Shown here piece after piece: positions 34,979-43,392 of a stretch of 64,000 nucleotides of DNA. Position 1 is the stretch's first letter; the number at the start of each line of letters is the position of its first letter. The DNA is taken from assembly GCF_014641495.1 (NCBI RefSeq), contig NZ_BMHV01000015.1, forward strand, positions 1 to 64,000, read 5' to 3'. Source of the DNA: Terasakiella brassicae (GTDB lineage: Bacteria > Pseudomonadota > Alphaproteobacteria > Rhodospirillales > Terasakiellaceae). The translations under genes were made by a program, and so were the position numbers. Under the pieces are notes generated by a model that worked only from the letters and a program-made list of their open reading frames with translations, was not told where the DNA came from and made no database searches.

Positions 34979-36136
34979 TCAGTAATCCACAAAAATTTCC
35001 GTCCGGCGGTTCCCCGCCTCACCGGATGGCATGACTTCTTGATAGAGCGGCTGACGATCGGAAACACCCCCCACAAAGAGATGTTCCCCCGGTAAACCCA
35101 AGTTCAAAAGCTGACGAGCAACACGGTCTGCGCGTCCCATAGACATCTTGGCATTAACTAACTCATGTTTCTGAACAGGCATATTCTGTGTCCGGGAACT
35201 GGCATGACCAACAACGCGAATAACACCGCCTTGCTGCTGATGAATACTCACAACTTCCTTGAGAATGCGGATATCTTCCTGTGTCAAATTTGCAGAACCA
35301 TTGCCAAATTGAATGGTTGCGACCTGAAAAGAACCATTAAACATTGACGGATTAAAGCTGGACAACGATTGCGCCCGACCTTCAACCACGACTGGCGGCT
35401 CAATCATCATAGCAGACGACAGTGTATCATACGCATCGCTTTGTACAGTCTGAGTCAAAGAGGCATAACGCTGTTGTTGGGCAGGTTGCATATAACTTGG
35501 GACCTGCCGATCAACACCTGTGCTGGATACGACAACCGTTTCATAAGGATGCATGCCATATGCAAGCGTATCACTGCGTCCCATCGTCGTTACATTTTGA
35601 TCCGGACGTGTCTGCGCAATATTTGCCGCATAAATCTCGCTTACGCTTCGCGTATCCGTTTGACCAACCGGTTGAGCCGTTGTTGTCGGCGGTGTCAGTT
35701 TTAATTTAGGTGTTGCCGGTGAGCTTTCCGGCACACCATTTGCGATCACGACAGGTTTTTGTGACTCTAAGGATTGTGAACTGACGGGCGTACTGGGTGC
35801 CGCTTTGGGCGCGGGTGCCTGAACGACTTCAGCCGTTTTTTCTTCACCAAGCGGGTTCACCACCTCACCTTGACGCATAATGGGTTCGCCATATTTGCCT
35901 TGTGGGGCTTGTGCGGCCACAAAACCGGAACCGACTGCTTTTTGCTCGCCACCGCTCTGCACAGTTCCCTCAGCCGTCATATCGGCTTCATCGTCGGAGA
36001 AATATTCGACGGATGAGCGATACCATTCCACCGGATTCACCGCATCGGGAACCGAAGAACAACCGACCAACAGCAAAGGTGCTGTCAATACTGCGGCTTG
36101 CGTCAAAAGCTTTTTCTTAAGCATTTTGGTGAACAT
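34979..36136 (-). CDS. OmpA-family lipoprotein
   Basis: 385 residues. A lipoprotein signal (KKKLLTQAAVLTAPLLLVGC) with lipobox LVGC is followed by a Pro/Ala/Thr-rich, probably unstructured 230-residue spacer. A C-terminal OmpA-like peptidoglycan-binding domain starts near residue 270 (IQFGNGSANLTQEDI, VVGHASSRTQ, NAKMSMGRADRVARQLL). It anchors the outer membrane to the cell wall. The start has GAGGAA upstream. The spacer is unusual in length but common in this class. Confidence 0.88.
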   Translation of the reverse strand: MFTKMLKKKLLTQAAVLTAPLLLVGCSSVPDAVNPVEWYRSSVEYFSDDEADMTAEGTVQSGGEQKAVGSGFVAAQAPQGKYGEPIMRQGEVVNPLGEEKTAEVVQAPAPKAAPSTPVSSQSLESQKPVVIANGVPESSPATPKLKLTPPTTTAQPVGQTDTRSVSEIYAANIAQTRPDQNVTTMGRSDTLAYGMHPYETVVVSSTGVDRQVPSYMQPAQQQRYASLTQTVQSDAYDTLSSAMMIEPPVVVEGRAQSLSSFNPSMFNGSFQVATIQFGNGSANLTQEDIRILKEVVSIHQQQGGVIRVVGHASSRTQNMPVQKHELVNAKMSMGRADRVARQLLNLGLPGEHLFVGGVSDRQPLYQEVMPSGEAGNRRTEIFVDY

Positions 36137-36254
36137 TATTCATTCCTCGTTGATTCGCCCCAAGATGGAGGTGCTATTTTGCCCATTTCGCCGTTACACT
36201 AGCACGACTGTTACTCGCAATCTAAACCATTAGCATCATAAGGTTAATAGCAAA

Positions 36255-36791
36255 TTATTTTTTTTTCGACTTTTCTGCTTTAAGATACTCAGCTGCAACC
36301 TCAACATAGTGATCCGTCCCCAGTTTCAGGCCTGCAATTTGCTCTGCGCTCAAGTCTCGCATTTTCTTTGCCGGATTGCCGCCCCATAGCTCACCCGACT
36401 TGACCCGCTTGCCCGGTGTCACCAATGCGCCAGCGGCGACCATCGCCCCGCCTTCGATAACTGCACCATCCAAAACAACCGCACCCATACCGACAAACGC
36501 ACCATCTTCCAGTGTGCAACCATGTATTACGGCGTTATGACCAACCAATACATCATCCCCAATGTATGTACCAAAACGATCCGCCGTTACATGAACAATT
36601 GTACCATCCTGAATGTTTGAACGTGCCCCAATGCGGATTTTTTCAACATCACCACGCAGAACACAGCCATACCAAATGCTTGATTGTGCACCGATTTCGA
36701 CATCACCAATAAGGACCGCGTTTTCCGCAATAAAGGCATCCTGTGCGATTTTTGGTGTCATACCCTTATAAGAACGAAGGAGAGGTTTCAT
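36255..36791 (-). CDS. Gamma-class carbonic anhydrase family protein
   Basis: 178 residues of left-handed beta helix hexapeptide repeats. The three zinc-ligand histidines are visible in IVHVT and VGHNAVIHGC. The family includes active carbonic anhydrases, Paa/YrdA-like proteins and complex I subunits; which applies cannot be settled here. The C-terminal helix is rich in lysine (KAEKSKKK). It lies behind the alpha/beta hydrolase gene on the same strand. Confidence 0.88.
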   Translation of the reverse strand: MKPLLRSYKGMTPKIAQDAFIAENAVLIGDVEIGAQSSIWYGCVLRGDVEKIRIGARSNIQDGTIVHVTADRFGTYIGDDVLVGHNAVIHGCTLEDGAFVGMGAVVLDGAVIEGGAMVAAGALVTPGKRVKSGELWGGNPAKKMRDLSAEQIAGLKLGTDHYVEVAAEYLKAEKSKKK

Positions 36792-36813
36792 ATTTTATTC
36801 CCTTATTTTGAAC

Positions 36814-37512
36814 TCAGTTTTGCAGCCAATAACGCAACAATGCCGTCACGGCCTCCGGCTGTTCCATTGTCGATAAATGTCCACAATTTTCAATTTCCAC
36901 CAACGCAGCCTGCGGCAATGCCCGTGCCATATCCCGTGCAATTTTAGGAGGGGTCATTGTATCTTGCCGCCCGACAAGAACCAATGTCGGACATGAAACC
37001 GTCCCCAGCATATCAGCATAGTCCATTCGGTTCAGCAAGGCGGTTTGCTGACGTAAGAATCCATTGACCCCGACACGATGGGCCATCGCATCAATTGTTT
37101 TGACCAATTCTGCATCTTCATATCGCGATGGATGAATCAAGCGCCCTAAAATGCTATTCATCACCTCGCCCAATCCATGATCTTTTGCCAGTTCCATAGC
37201 CGAACGTCTGTAGTCTGCATGTTCGGGCAAATCCGCATAAGGTGATGCATCCAACAAGGCAAGCCGGGTGACACGCTCAGGCGCACGTTTATAAATTTCC
37301 AATGCGACATATCCACCCATTGACAATCCGGCTACACTGAACTTGCCTTCAGGGATAAGGGCCAACGCGTTTTCTGCAAAAGACTCAATGCTGTCACCTT
37401 GTGTAAAGTCGGCAACTTTCAAATTACACTCAGGGCCGAGATATTCCAACTGATGACGCCATAAACTACGATCACACAGAAGCCCCGGCAGCAAGAGAAC
37501 CGTTTCCTTCAT
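36814..37512 (-). CDS. Alpha/beta hydrolase
   Basis: About 232 residues with the nucleophile elbow GLSMGG, oxyanion region LLPGLLCD at the start, acid in LVLVGRQDTMTPP and His in CGHLSTMEQPE, so the triad is complete. Substrate unknown; it resembles small esterases or lactone hydrolases. I start at the ATG preceded by GGAAAG, because an upstream start would overlap the isochorismatase gene by about 60 bases. It is co-directional with both neighbours. Confidence 0.85.
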   Translation of the reverse strand: MKETVLLLPGLLCDRSLWRHQLEYLGPECNLKVADFTQGDSIESFAENALALIPEGKFSVAGLSMGGYVALEIYKRAPERVTRLALLDASPYADLPEHADYRRSAMELAKDHGLGEVMNSILGRLIHPSRYEDAELVKTIDAMAHRVGVNGFLRQQTALLNRMDYADMLGTVSCPTLVLVGRQDTMTPPKIARDMARALPQAALVEIENCGHLSTMEQPEAVTALLRYWLQN

Positions 37513-37531
37513 ATTGTTATCTTTCCATTTT

Positions 37532-38080
37532 TTATTTAATGAGCGGTAAAACTTGCTTAAACTGGTCTGTACCGGCGCGTCCCAACCATTCAAACAAGAC
37601 CATTTCAGTGCTTACGATTTGTGCACCGCATTGGCGCATACGTGCCAATGCCAACTCTTTATTATCCATCGTGCGCGAGGCCACCGCATCCGCCACAACA
37701 AAGACCTGATAGCCTTCATCCAATAAATCCAGCACTGTTTGCAACACGCAAACATGCGTCTCCATACCACCAACAATCAATTGATGACGCCCGGATTGCG
37801 CAAGTCTCTGTTGGATAGCCCCCTCCCCCATGCAAGAAAATGTCATCTTTTCAAAGACGCATGTTTCATCAATTAAGTTGGAGAGTGCTTTAACGCTATG
37901 CCCAATGCCTTGCGGATATTGTTCGCTGACTAACGAGGGAACTTCAAGCAGGTTTGCCGCCTGTAACAGCTTCGCATTATTGGCAATTGCCGTCTCGCCA
38001 TTGCTCATAGCGGGCGCTAGTTTCTCCTGAACGTCGATTACAAAAAGCAGACTGTTGGTTGCTGAAATCCGATGCGCCAT
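37532..38080 (-). CDS. Isochorismatase-family cysteine hydrolase
   Basis: 182 residues. The catalytic triad of the family is visible: Asp in VIDVQEKL, Lys in FEKMTFSC, and Cys in GGMETHVCVLQT. Nicotinamidases and related amidases share this set, but the nicotinamidase metal site is not clear, so I leave the substrate open (YcaC-like). It is 19 bases upstream of the alpha/beta hydrolase and diverges from the helicase gene. Confidence 0.88.
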   Translation of the reverse strand: MAHRISATNSLLFVIDVQEKLAPAMSNGETAIANNAKLLQAANLLEVPSLVSEQYPQGIGHSVKALSNLIDETCVFEKMTFSCMGEGAIQQRLAQSGRHQLIVGGMETHVCVLQTVLDLLDEGYQVFVVADAVASRTMDNKELALARMRQCGAQIVSTEMVLFEWLGRAGTDQFKQVLPLIK

Positions 38081-38220
38081 AGCTGTTTACCCCATTTTAT
38101 TAATCCATTTTGCAGACAATCTAACCTACTTTGAAAGCACAGGGAAGGAGCATGATCATTGACTTCTGAGCATAATCACCTAATATCCGGCAACAAACGA
38201 TATTGAGGAAAGATGTATTT

Positions 38221-39705
38221 ATGAATTTTGCGGACCTTGGGCTAAGCGACGAACTACTATCGGCCGTGTCAGACGCGGGATACGAGACACCGACACCTAT
38301 TCAGGCGCAAGCTATACCGCAAGTTCTTATGGGACGCGACATTTTGGGATGCGCCCAAACCGGTACGGGGAAAACGGCCTCTTTCACCTTGCCCATGATT
38401 GACATTCTTGCCAGTGGACGTGCGCGCGCACGGATGCCGCGTTCCCTCATCCTTGCCCCAACGCGCGAACTCGCAGCCCAGGTTGCACAAAATTTTGAGA
38501 CCTACGGCAAAAACAGCAAACTTTCTATGGCGCTTTTGATTGGTGGCACATCAATGGGCGATCAGATGAAAATCATCGACCGTGGTGTGGATGTGCTGAT
38601 TGCAACACCGGGCCGCCTTCTTGACCTGTTTGAACGCGGCAGTTTGATTTTGCGTGATGTTAAAATTTTGGTGATCGACGAAGCTGACCGTATGATGGAC
38701 ATGGGTTTTATCCCCGATGTCGAAAAAATTGTCTCTTTGTTACCCCAAATCCGTCAGACCCTTTTCTTCTCTGCCACAATGGCAACAGAAATCAAAAAAC
38801 TGGCTGACAAATTTCTGATGAACCCAAAAGAAATCAGTGTCTCAAAACCGGCGACAACAGCCGAAACTGTTCGCCAAGGGCTTATGATGGTTGATTGCAA
38901 ACCACATGATGGCAAAACAAAACGCACAGCCCTGCGCGCCCTGATCGACAGCGAAGATATCAAAAACGCAATTGTCTTTTGTAATCGCAAGCGTGATGTC
39001 GGTATCGTCTACCGATCTTTAAACAAGCATGGCTACAATGCCGGACAAATGCACGGCGATATGGTTCAATCTGCGCGAATGGAAACTTTAGACAAATTTA
39101 AAAACGGCGAGATCACGATTTTGGTCTGTAGCGATGTTGCCGCACGCGGACTGGACGTTCCGGCACTCAGCCATGTCTTCAATTACGATTTGCCAAGCCA
39201 TGCTGACGACTATGTCCACCGTATTGGACGCACAGGTCGCGCCGGTAAAGACGGCACCGCATTAAGCCTTTCAACACCGTCAGAAAAGAAACAACTCGCC
39301 GCCATCGTCAAACTGATTGGCAATAAAATCCCGCCAGTCAAGCTCGATACTTTCCAACCCGTTGAAGAAAATAAAGCCCCGGCCCCGAAACGAGAAAAAG
39401 AGCGCGAAAACACAAGAACACGGGAACGCCCACAGCGGGGAGCACGAAAAACAACGGATGCCGTCATGGTTCAAGAAGAACCTGCTGATGGTGTCATCAT
39501 TGGAATGGGGGCACACACACCCGCCTTTTTGTTAAGACCCGTGGTTTTGGATTGTAGCGCGTCTGCCCAATCCGAAGAAAAGTCTTCTCCTCGTAAAAAA
39601 GCACCTGCTAAAAAAACAACACGCCGCGCAAGCACAGCAAAAGCCAAGCCACGTGCCAAAAAGAAAACTGAAACAGAAACGGAAGAAAAAACGGCCCAAG
39701 AATAA
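38221..39705 (+). CDS. DEAD-box RNA helicase, RhlE-like
   Basis: 494 residues. Motifs: Q-motif TPTPIQAQAIP, AQTGTGKT, PTRELAAQ, DEADRMMDMGF, SAT and HRIGRTGRAG, all intact. It unwinds short RNA duplexes, in ribosome assembly or mRNA turnover. The final 125 residues are a basic, low-complexity tail (KKAPAKKTTRRAS and KAKPRAKKK stretches) that probably tethers RNA. Start ATG has GAGGAAAG upstream, excluding an earlier TTG. A terminator overlaps the 3' end. Confidence 0.92.
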   Translation: MNFADLGLSDELLSAVSDAGYETPTPIQAQAIPQVLMGRDILGCAQTGTGKTASFTLPMIDILASGRARARMPRSLILAPTRELAAQVAQNFETYGKNSKLSMALLIGGTSMGDQMKIIDRGVDVLIATPGRLLDLFERGSLILRDVKILVIDEADRMMDMGFIPDVEKIVSLLPQIRQTLFFSATMATEIKKLADKFLMNPKEISVSKPATTAETVRQGLMMVDCKPHDGKTKRTALRALIDSEDIKNAIVFCNRKRDVGIVYRSLNKHGYNAGQMHGDMVQSARMETLDKFKNGEITILVCSDVAARGLDVPALSHVFNYDLPSHADDYVHRIGRTGRAGKDGTALSLSTPSEKKQLAAIVKLIGNKIPPVKLDTFQPVEENKAPAPKREKERENTRTRERPQRGARKTTDAVMVQEEPADGVIIGMGAHTPAFLLRPVVLDCSASAQSEEKSSPRKKAPAKKTTRRASTAKAKPRAKKKTETETEEKTAQE

Positions 39706-39727
39706 ACCTTGAGCCGTTGCCTTTTTC
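39690..39727 (+). terminator. Helicase-gene terminator
   Basis: AACGGCCCAAG pairs with CCTTGAGCCGTT (small bulge) over the stop codon, followed by a T-rich stretch. It lies between convergent genes. Confidence 0.65.
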
Positions 39728-39741
39728 ATCAGAATGACTTC

Positions 39742-40878
39742 CTAGATGAAATATTCTTTCGGTGGCTCAAAACCATTGAAACCTTGCGATGCGTACATGG
39801 TTGTGTAAGCACCTGTAGACAAGATATTAATCTTATCCCCGGTCTTAAGCGCCAACGGCAGTTGGAAATAAGTGCGTTCATACAACGTATCGCAACTATC
39901 GCAAGTCGGGCCTGCGACAATTACCGGACCCATTTCCTGATCATCATATTCAGTAACCATCTGATAGACGATAGATTCATCAATCGTTTCGGCCAGACCA
40001 CCAAATTTACCAACATCCAAATAGACCCAGCGGATTTCTTCCGCAAAATCTTTAATGGAAACACAAACGACTTCACTTTGCAGCACACCGGCTTCGGCAA
40101 CGATATAACGACCCGGTTCCATATAAATTTCCGGCCATTTTTCACCAAACGAAGCCGTCATATGTTCCTTGATATAATCAACAAATTCTTCCAATGACGG
40201 AATATCTTCCTGATAACGTGCAGGGAAGCCGCCACCAATGTTGATCATTTGTAACTGGATCCCACCTTCACCCAATGCATCAAACAAAGTCGCAACATCA
40301 CTGATCGCTTTGGCCCAGTGCGCCGGGTCCAGTTGCTGAGAACCGACATGGAAAGACACGCCAAAAGGAACCAGTCCTTTCGCCTTTGCCTGCATCAAAA
40401 GTTCATGGGCCATCGCTGAAGAACAACCAAATTTGCGTGACAGCGGCCAGCTTGCCCCTGCCCCATGACGGTTGACCAGAATACGGCAGTAAACACGAGA
40501 GCCCGGTGCCGCTTCGGCAATTTTGTCCAGTTCATCTTCACTGTCGAAGGCAAACAGATCAACACCCAGATCATAGGCCGCTTTAATGTCCTTCTTCTTC
40601 TTTAACGTATTGCCAAATGAAATGCGTTTCGGGTCAACACCAGTCTCCAGACATTGCATAATTTCACCCAAACTCGCGGCATCAAAACGAGATCCCAATT
40701 GATTGAGGCGTTCCAAAATCGGCTTAGCCGGATTGGCCTTCATAGCATAATAGATATGGCCTTCACTAAAAGCGGAATTCAGTCGTTTATAACGATCTTC
40801 AACCACATCCAGATCGACAACCAAAAATGGACTATCCTTTTCGGCGTCTTTCAGAAAAGCTTCAATTTTCGGCGTCAT
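39742..40878 (-). CDS. Ornithine/lysine decarboxylase, fold-type III
   Basis: 378 residues, alanine-racemase-like fold III PLP decarboxylase. The Schiff-base lysine is Lys47 in YYAMKANP, with FHVGSQ, GGGFPARY and the C-terminal GPTCDSCD motif containing the active-site Cys and Asp. It makes putrescine or cadaverine from ornithine or lysine; alphaproteobacterial members often use both. Start ATG with GGAGGG upstream. The upstream region has a perfect palindrome (see separate entry). It does not share an operon with neighbours. Confidence 0.92.
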   Translation of the reverse strand: MTPKIEAFLKDAEKDSPFLVVDLDVVEDRYKRLNSAFSEGHIYYAMKANPAKPILERLNQLGSRFDAASLGEIMQCLETGVDPKRISFGNTLKKKKDIKAAYDLGVDLFAFDSEDELDKIAEAAPGSRVYCRILVNRHGAGASWPLSRKFGCSSAMAHELLMQAKAKGLVPFGVSFHVGSQQLDPAHWAKAISDVATLFDALGEGGIQLQMINIGGGFPARYQEDIPSLEEFVDYIKEHMTASFGEKWPEIYMEPGRYIVAEAGVLQSEVVCVSIKDFAEEIRWVYLDVGKFGGLAETIDESIVYQMVTEYDDQEMGPVIVAGPTCDSCDTLYERTYFQLPLALKTGDKINILSTGAYTTMYASQGFNGFEPPKEYFI

Positions 40879-40906
40879 TTTGAGCCCTCCATAAAAAAAA
40901 GTTTGC

Positions 40907-40918
40907 GCCTTATAAGGC
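40907..40918. promoter_or_regulatory. Perfect palindrome GCCTTATAAGGC upstream of the decarboxylase
   Basis: A 12-base perfect palindrome 29 bases ahead of the decarboxylase start codon, where an operator would be expected; it also contains a TATAA core. Its function is unknown. Confidence 0.4.
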
Positions 40919-40943
40919 TATTTTTGAGAAATAAAAGCGTTTT

Positions 40944-42413
40944 TTATATTTCGCTTATTTTTTTTTGGATGTGTTGCAAACCTGCGTCTATTGCAGCTTC
41001 ATCAAACCCGGCGAACCCCAGAACAAGACCTTGTTTTTTAACACTTAATTTATAAAAAGAACTAAGTGGCCTTGTTACAACACCACATTGGCGTAAGTCT
41101 TCTGAAAGTACGATATCGTCAATTTCTTTCTTAAACAACAGGCAAATGTGTAAACCGCCGTCTGCGGGGAGGATAAAGCAGTCCTTTGACAGTCGTAATT
41201 CGATTTCCCTCATTAAATAGTTTCGACGTTCTTTATATAGTTTCTTCATCCGTCGAAGATGGCTGTCAAAATACCCTTCCTTAAAAAAGTCGGCCAAAAC
41301 TGCCTGATGCAGGATTGATGCATGACCGTCGATATAAGACTTGGCCGCTACAAAGGCATCGATTAGTTTTTTCGGCACCACGACATAGCCCAAACGCAAG
41401 GCGGGAAAAACGATTCGACTGAATGTGCCGACATATATCACCCTTTCATCGCGGTCCAGACCTTGCAAAGAGGATAAAGGCGGGCCATCAAAACGAAACT
41501 CGCAATCAAAATCATCCTCAACAATCCATGAACGCTTTCGCCTTGCAAGATCCAACAAATCAAAACGACGCGCAAGCGACATGGTCGTTCCTAACGGATA
41601 GTTCCGCGATGGTGTAACCATAATACTTTTTAAATCTGTTAAGTTTTCCAAGGGGTCCGTACATATCCCTTCGTCATCCAATGCAACGGGAATAATCTGC
41701 GCACCGCCCCCTAAAACAACCCCATTCATGCCGGGAAATGCCGGATCTTCAACCGCAATTTGATCACCCTCTTCCCATAAAACCCGGCTTATCAAGTCCA
41801 AGCCCTGCTGTGCCCCGGACACAATAACAATTTGATCCGCCTCACACGACATCCCACGGGTCTTTCGCAGATATTTTGCCAATTCTTGACGCAAAGGTGC
41901 ATAACCGGTGGGGTCATCCTGCATCGCCAATCGGGGGCCACTCAGACGCCATCGCCGTGACAACAGACGCGCCCAAATATCAAAGGGGAATTGATCCAAC
42001 GCAGGACGTCCCGGTGAAAAAGCCCGTTCACCACCTAAACGATGATGTTTTTTGCGCACCCCCATCCAATGCTGCACGCGCCCTGCAATATCCGGCGTTC
42101 GGTCATCAACATCGTCTGAACTTGAAATTTGGGGAAGGTGAGCATGCCCGATATCTTCACTCACATAAACACCATCCCCTTGACGGCTTTGGATGAAACC
42201 ATCACTTTGCAAAATGTCAAAGGCTTGCATGACCGTATTTCTTGAAATGGAAAGTTCGCTCACGATCTTTCGGCTGGGCGGAAGTTTTTCACCCCCGGAT
42301 AGCTTTCCCGACAAAATAAGGTCACGCAATACGACATAAAGCGCCCGATATTTAGGAGATTCCATGTTTTGTTGCCACGCATTTTTTAGATAAGAGAGCT
42401 GCAACTCACTCAT
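40944..42413 (-). CDS. MocR/PdxR-type regulator with aminotransferase-like domain
   Basis: 489 residues: a GntR-type winged helix (about 15-80: LSGGEKLPPSRKIVSELSISRNTV) joined to a fold-type I aminotransferase-like domain (about 130-480) with the YPLGTTMSLARR and DFDCEFRFDG blocks. Regulators of this type sense pyridoxal phosphate or an amine. The Schiff-base lysine expected in GTFSK is Arg here (GTFSR). It diverges from a pyridoxamine-oxidase-like gene, and repeats of TAATTGG lie between the two starts. Control of that neighbour and itself is likely. Confidence 0.88.
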   Translation of the reverse strand: MSELQLSYLKNAWQQNMESPKYRALYVVLRDLILSGKLSGGEKLPPSRKIVSELSISRNTVMQAFDILQSDGFIQSRQGDGVYVSEDIGHAHLPQISSSDDVDDRTPDIAGRVQHWMGVRKKHHRLGGERAFSPGRPALDQFPFDIWARLLSRRWRLSGPRLAMQDDPTGYAPLRQELAKYLRKTRGMSCEADQIVIVSGAQQGLDLISRVLWEEGDQIAVEDPAFPGMNGVVLGGGAQIIPVALDDEGICTDPLENLTDLKSIMVTPSRNYPLGTTMSLARRFDLLDLARRKRSWIVEDDFDCEFRFDGPPLSSLQGLDRDERVIYVGTFSRIVFPALRLGYVVVPKKLIDAFVAAKSYIDGHASILHQAVLADFFKEGYFDSHLRRMKKLYKERRNYLMREIELRLSKDCFILPADGGLHICLLFKKEIDDIVLSEDLRQCGVVTRPLSSFYKLSVKKQGLVLGFAGFDEAAIDAGLQHIQKKISEI

Positions 42414-42463
42414 AATTGGACCTTATAATTTATAATAATTGGCACTTCTAAGCATACCAATTA
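42413..42463. promoter_or_regulatory. Candidate MocR/PdxR operator: direct and inverted TAATTGG repeats
   Basis: TAATTGG occurs twice in direct orientation, 23 bases apart, and once inverted (CCAATTA) in the divergent interval. MocR-type regulators commonly bind a pair of direct repeats plus an inverted one at their own divergent promoters. The first repeat overlaps the regulator's start codon. Confidence 0.55.
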
Positions 42464-42495
42464 TGTCTCATCTTCCTTTTTACAGAAAGGAGAAA

Positions 42496-43119
42496 ATGAT
42501 GTCTGAATTCCCAATTACAAAACGCACGACCTTAAAACGGGGCCATAAACGTGCCAATCATCAAAGTGAAGTCATTCACGCCATTTTGGATGAGGCTTAT
42601 CTTTGTCATGTCGGTGCAAAAATGGGGGATCGCCCGATGGTGCAACCCACCATTCATTGGCGCGATGGCAATAAGCTTTATATCCACGGTTCAAGTAAAA
42701 ACGGGTTATTCCAAACCCTGATTGAAGGGGAAGAAGCTTGCATCAACGTCACATTGTTGGATGGTTTAGTCATGGCGCGTTCTTCCTTTCATCACAGTGC
42801 CAACTATCGCAGCGTCATAATTTTTTCCAAAGCACAGCATATCATTGAACCTGAGGAAAAATTACGTCTTCTCAATCTTATGATAATGAAAATCACACCG
42901 GAACGTTATGACGACATTCGTGAACCAAATGACAATGAATTAAAAGCCACGGCTGTTTTGGAATTTGATATCACAGAATCATCTGCCAAAATCAGAACGG
43001 GTCCACCCGTCGATGATGAAGAAGATTACGCCCTGCCCGTCTGGGCTGGTGTGATCCCATTAAGCCTGCAAAAAGGTGCACCAATCAATGATCCACGTTG
43101 GGAAAACGATCTCAATTGA
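42496..43119 (+). CDS. Pyridoxamine-5'-phosphate-oxidase-like FMN-binding protein
   Basis: About 207 residues with a flavin-reductase-like split barrel: MGDRPMVQPTIHWRDGNKLYIHG, EACINVTLLDGLVMARSSFHHSANYRSVI and a C-terminal DYALPVWAGVIPL block, typical of the Nim-like/PNPOx-related family that binds FMN or heme. True PdxH activity is unlikely because the substrate residues are not obvious. The start has AAAGGAG upstream. The divergent MocR-type regulator suggests vitamin B6 or amine control. Confidence 0.85.
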   Translation: MMSEFPITKRTTLKRGHKRANHQSEVIHAILDEAYLCHVGAKMGDRPMVQPTIHWRDGNKLYIHGSSKNGLFQTLIEGEEACINVTLLDGLVMARSSFHHSANYRSVIIFSKAQHIIEPEEKLRLLNLMIMKITPERYDDIREPNDNELKATAVLEFDITESSAKIRTGPPVDDEEDYALPVWAGVIPLSLQKGAPINDPRWENDLN

Positions 43120-43127
43120 TCTTTCCC

Positions 43128-43181
43128 CTTTTTCAGCCGCCTGTTTTTTGTTATTCTAACGATTAAGGCGGCTGAAAAGGA
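43128..43181 (+). promoter_or_regulatory. Long hairpin covering the ribosome-binding site of the small Cys protein
   Basis: TTTTCAGCCGCC pairs perfectly with GGCGGCTGAAAA around a 25-base loop. The 3' arm ends in AAAAGG, the ribosome-binding site of the 66-residue protein, whose start codon lies eight bases on. It may also act as terminator of the upstream gene, but no T run follows. Confidence 0.55.
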
Positions 43182-43188
43182 TTGAAAA

Positions 43189-43389
43189 ATGGGTGGCTGG
43201 AATTGTCCCAACGAAGTAAAAGGCCAATGCAAACATGTGCCCGGTTATAAATGTGACCCCGGCATGAAAGGCTGCGTTCTCTTTGGTAAGTTTCGTTTTG
43301 CGAATACGGACAAAAACAGCCCAAGTAAAGAGCGTGAACGTCAAGAAGCATTGGATGCGCATATCGCCAAAAATTTCAACAATCGCTAA
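43189..43389 (+). CDS. 66-residue Cys-containing small protein
   Basis: ATG preceded by AAAGG. The protein begins MGGWNCPNEVKGQC and has four Cys (positions 6, 14, 22, 29) with a C-x7-C-x7-C-x6-C spacing and few other features: His and aromatic residues between them and a charged C-terminal helix (KERERQEALDAHIAKNF). This spacing suits a metal or disulfide site. I recall similar small proteins in alphaproteobacteria without known function. It converges with the diguanylate cyclase gene. Confidence 0.75.
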   Translation: MGGWNCPNEVKGQCKHVPGYKCDPGMKGCVLFGKFRFANTDKNSPSKERERQEALDAHIAKNFNNR

Positions 43390-43392
43390 TCA

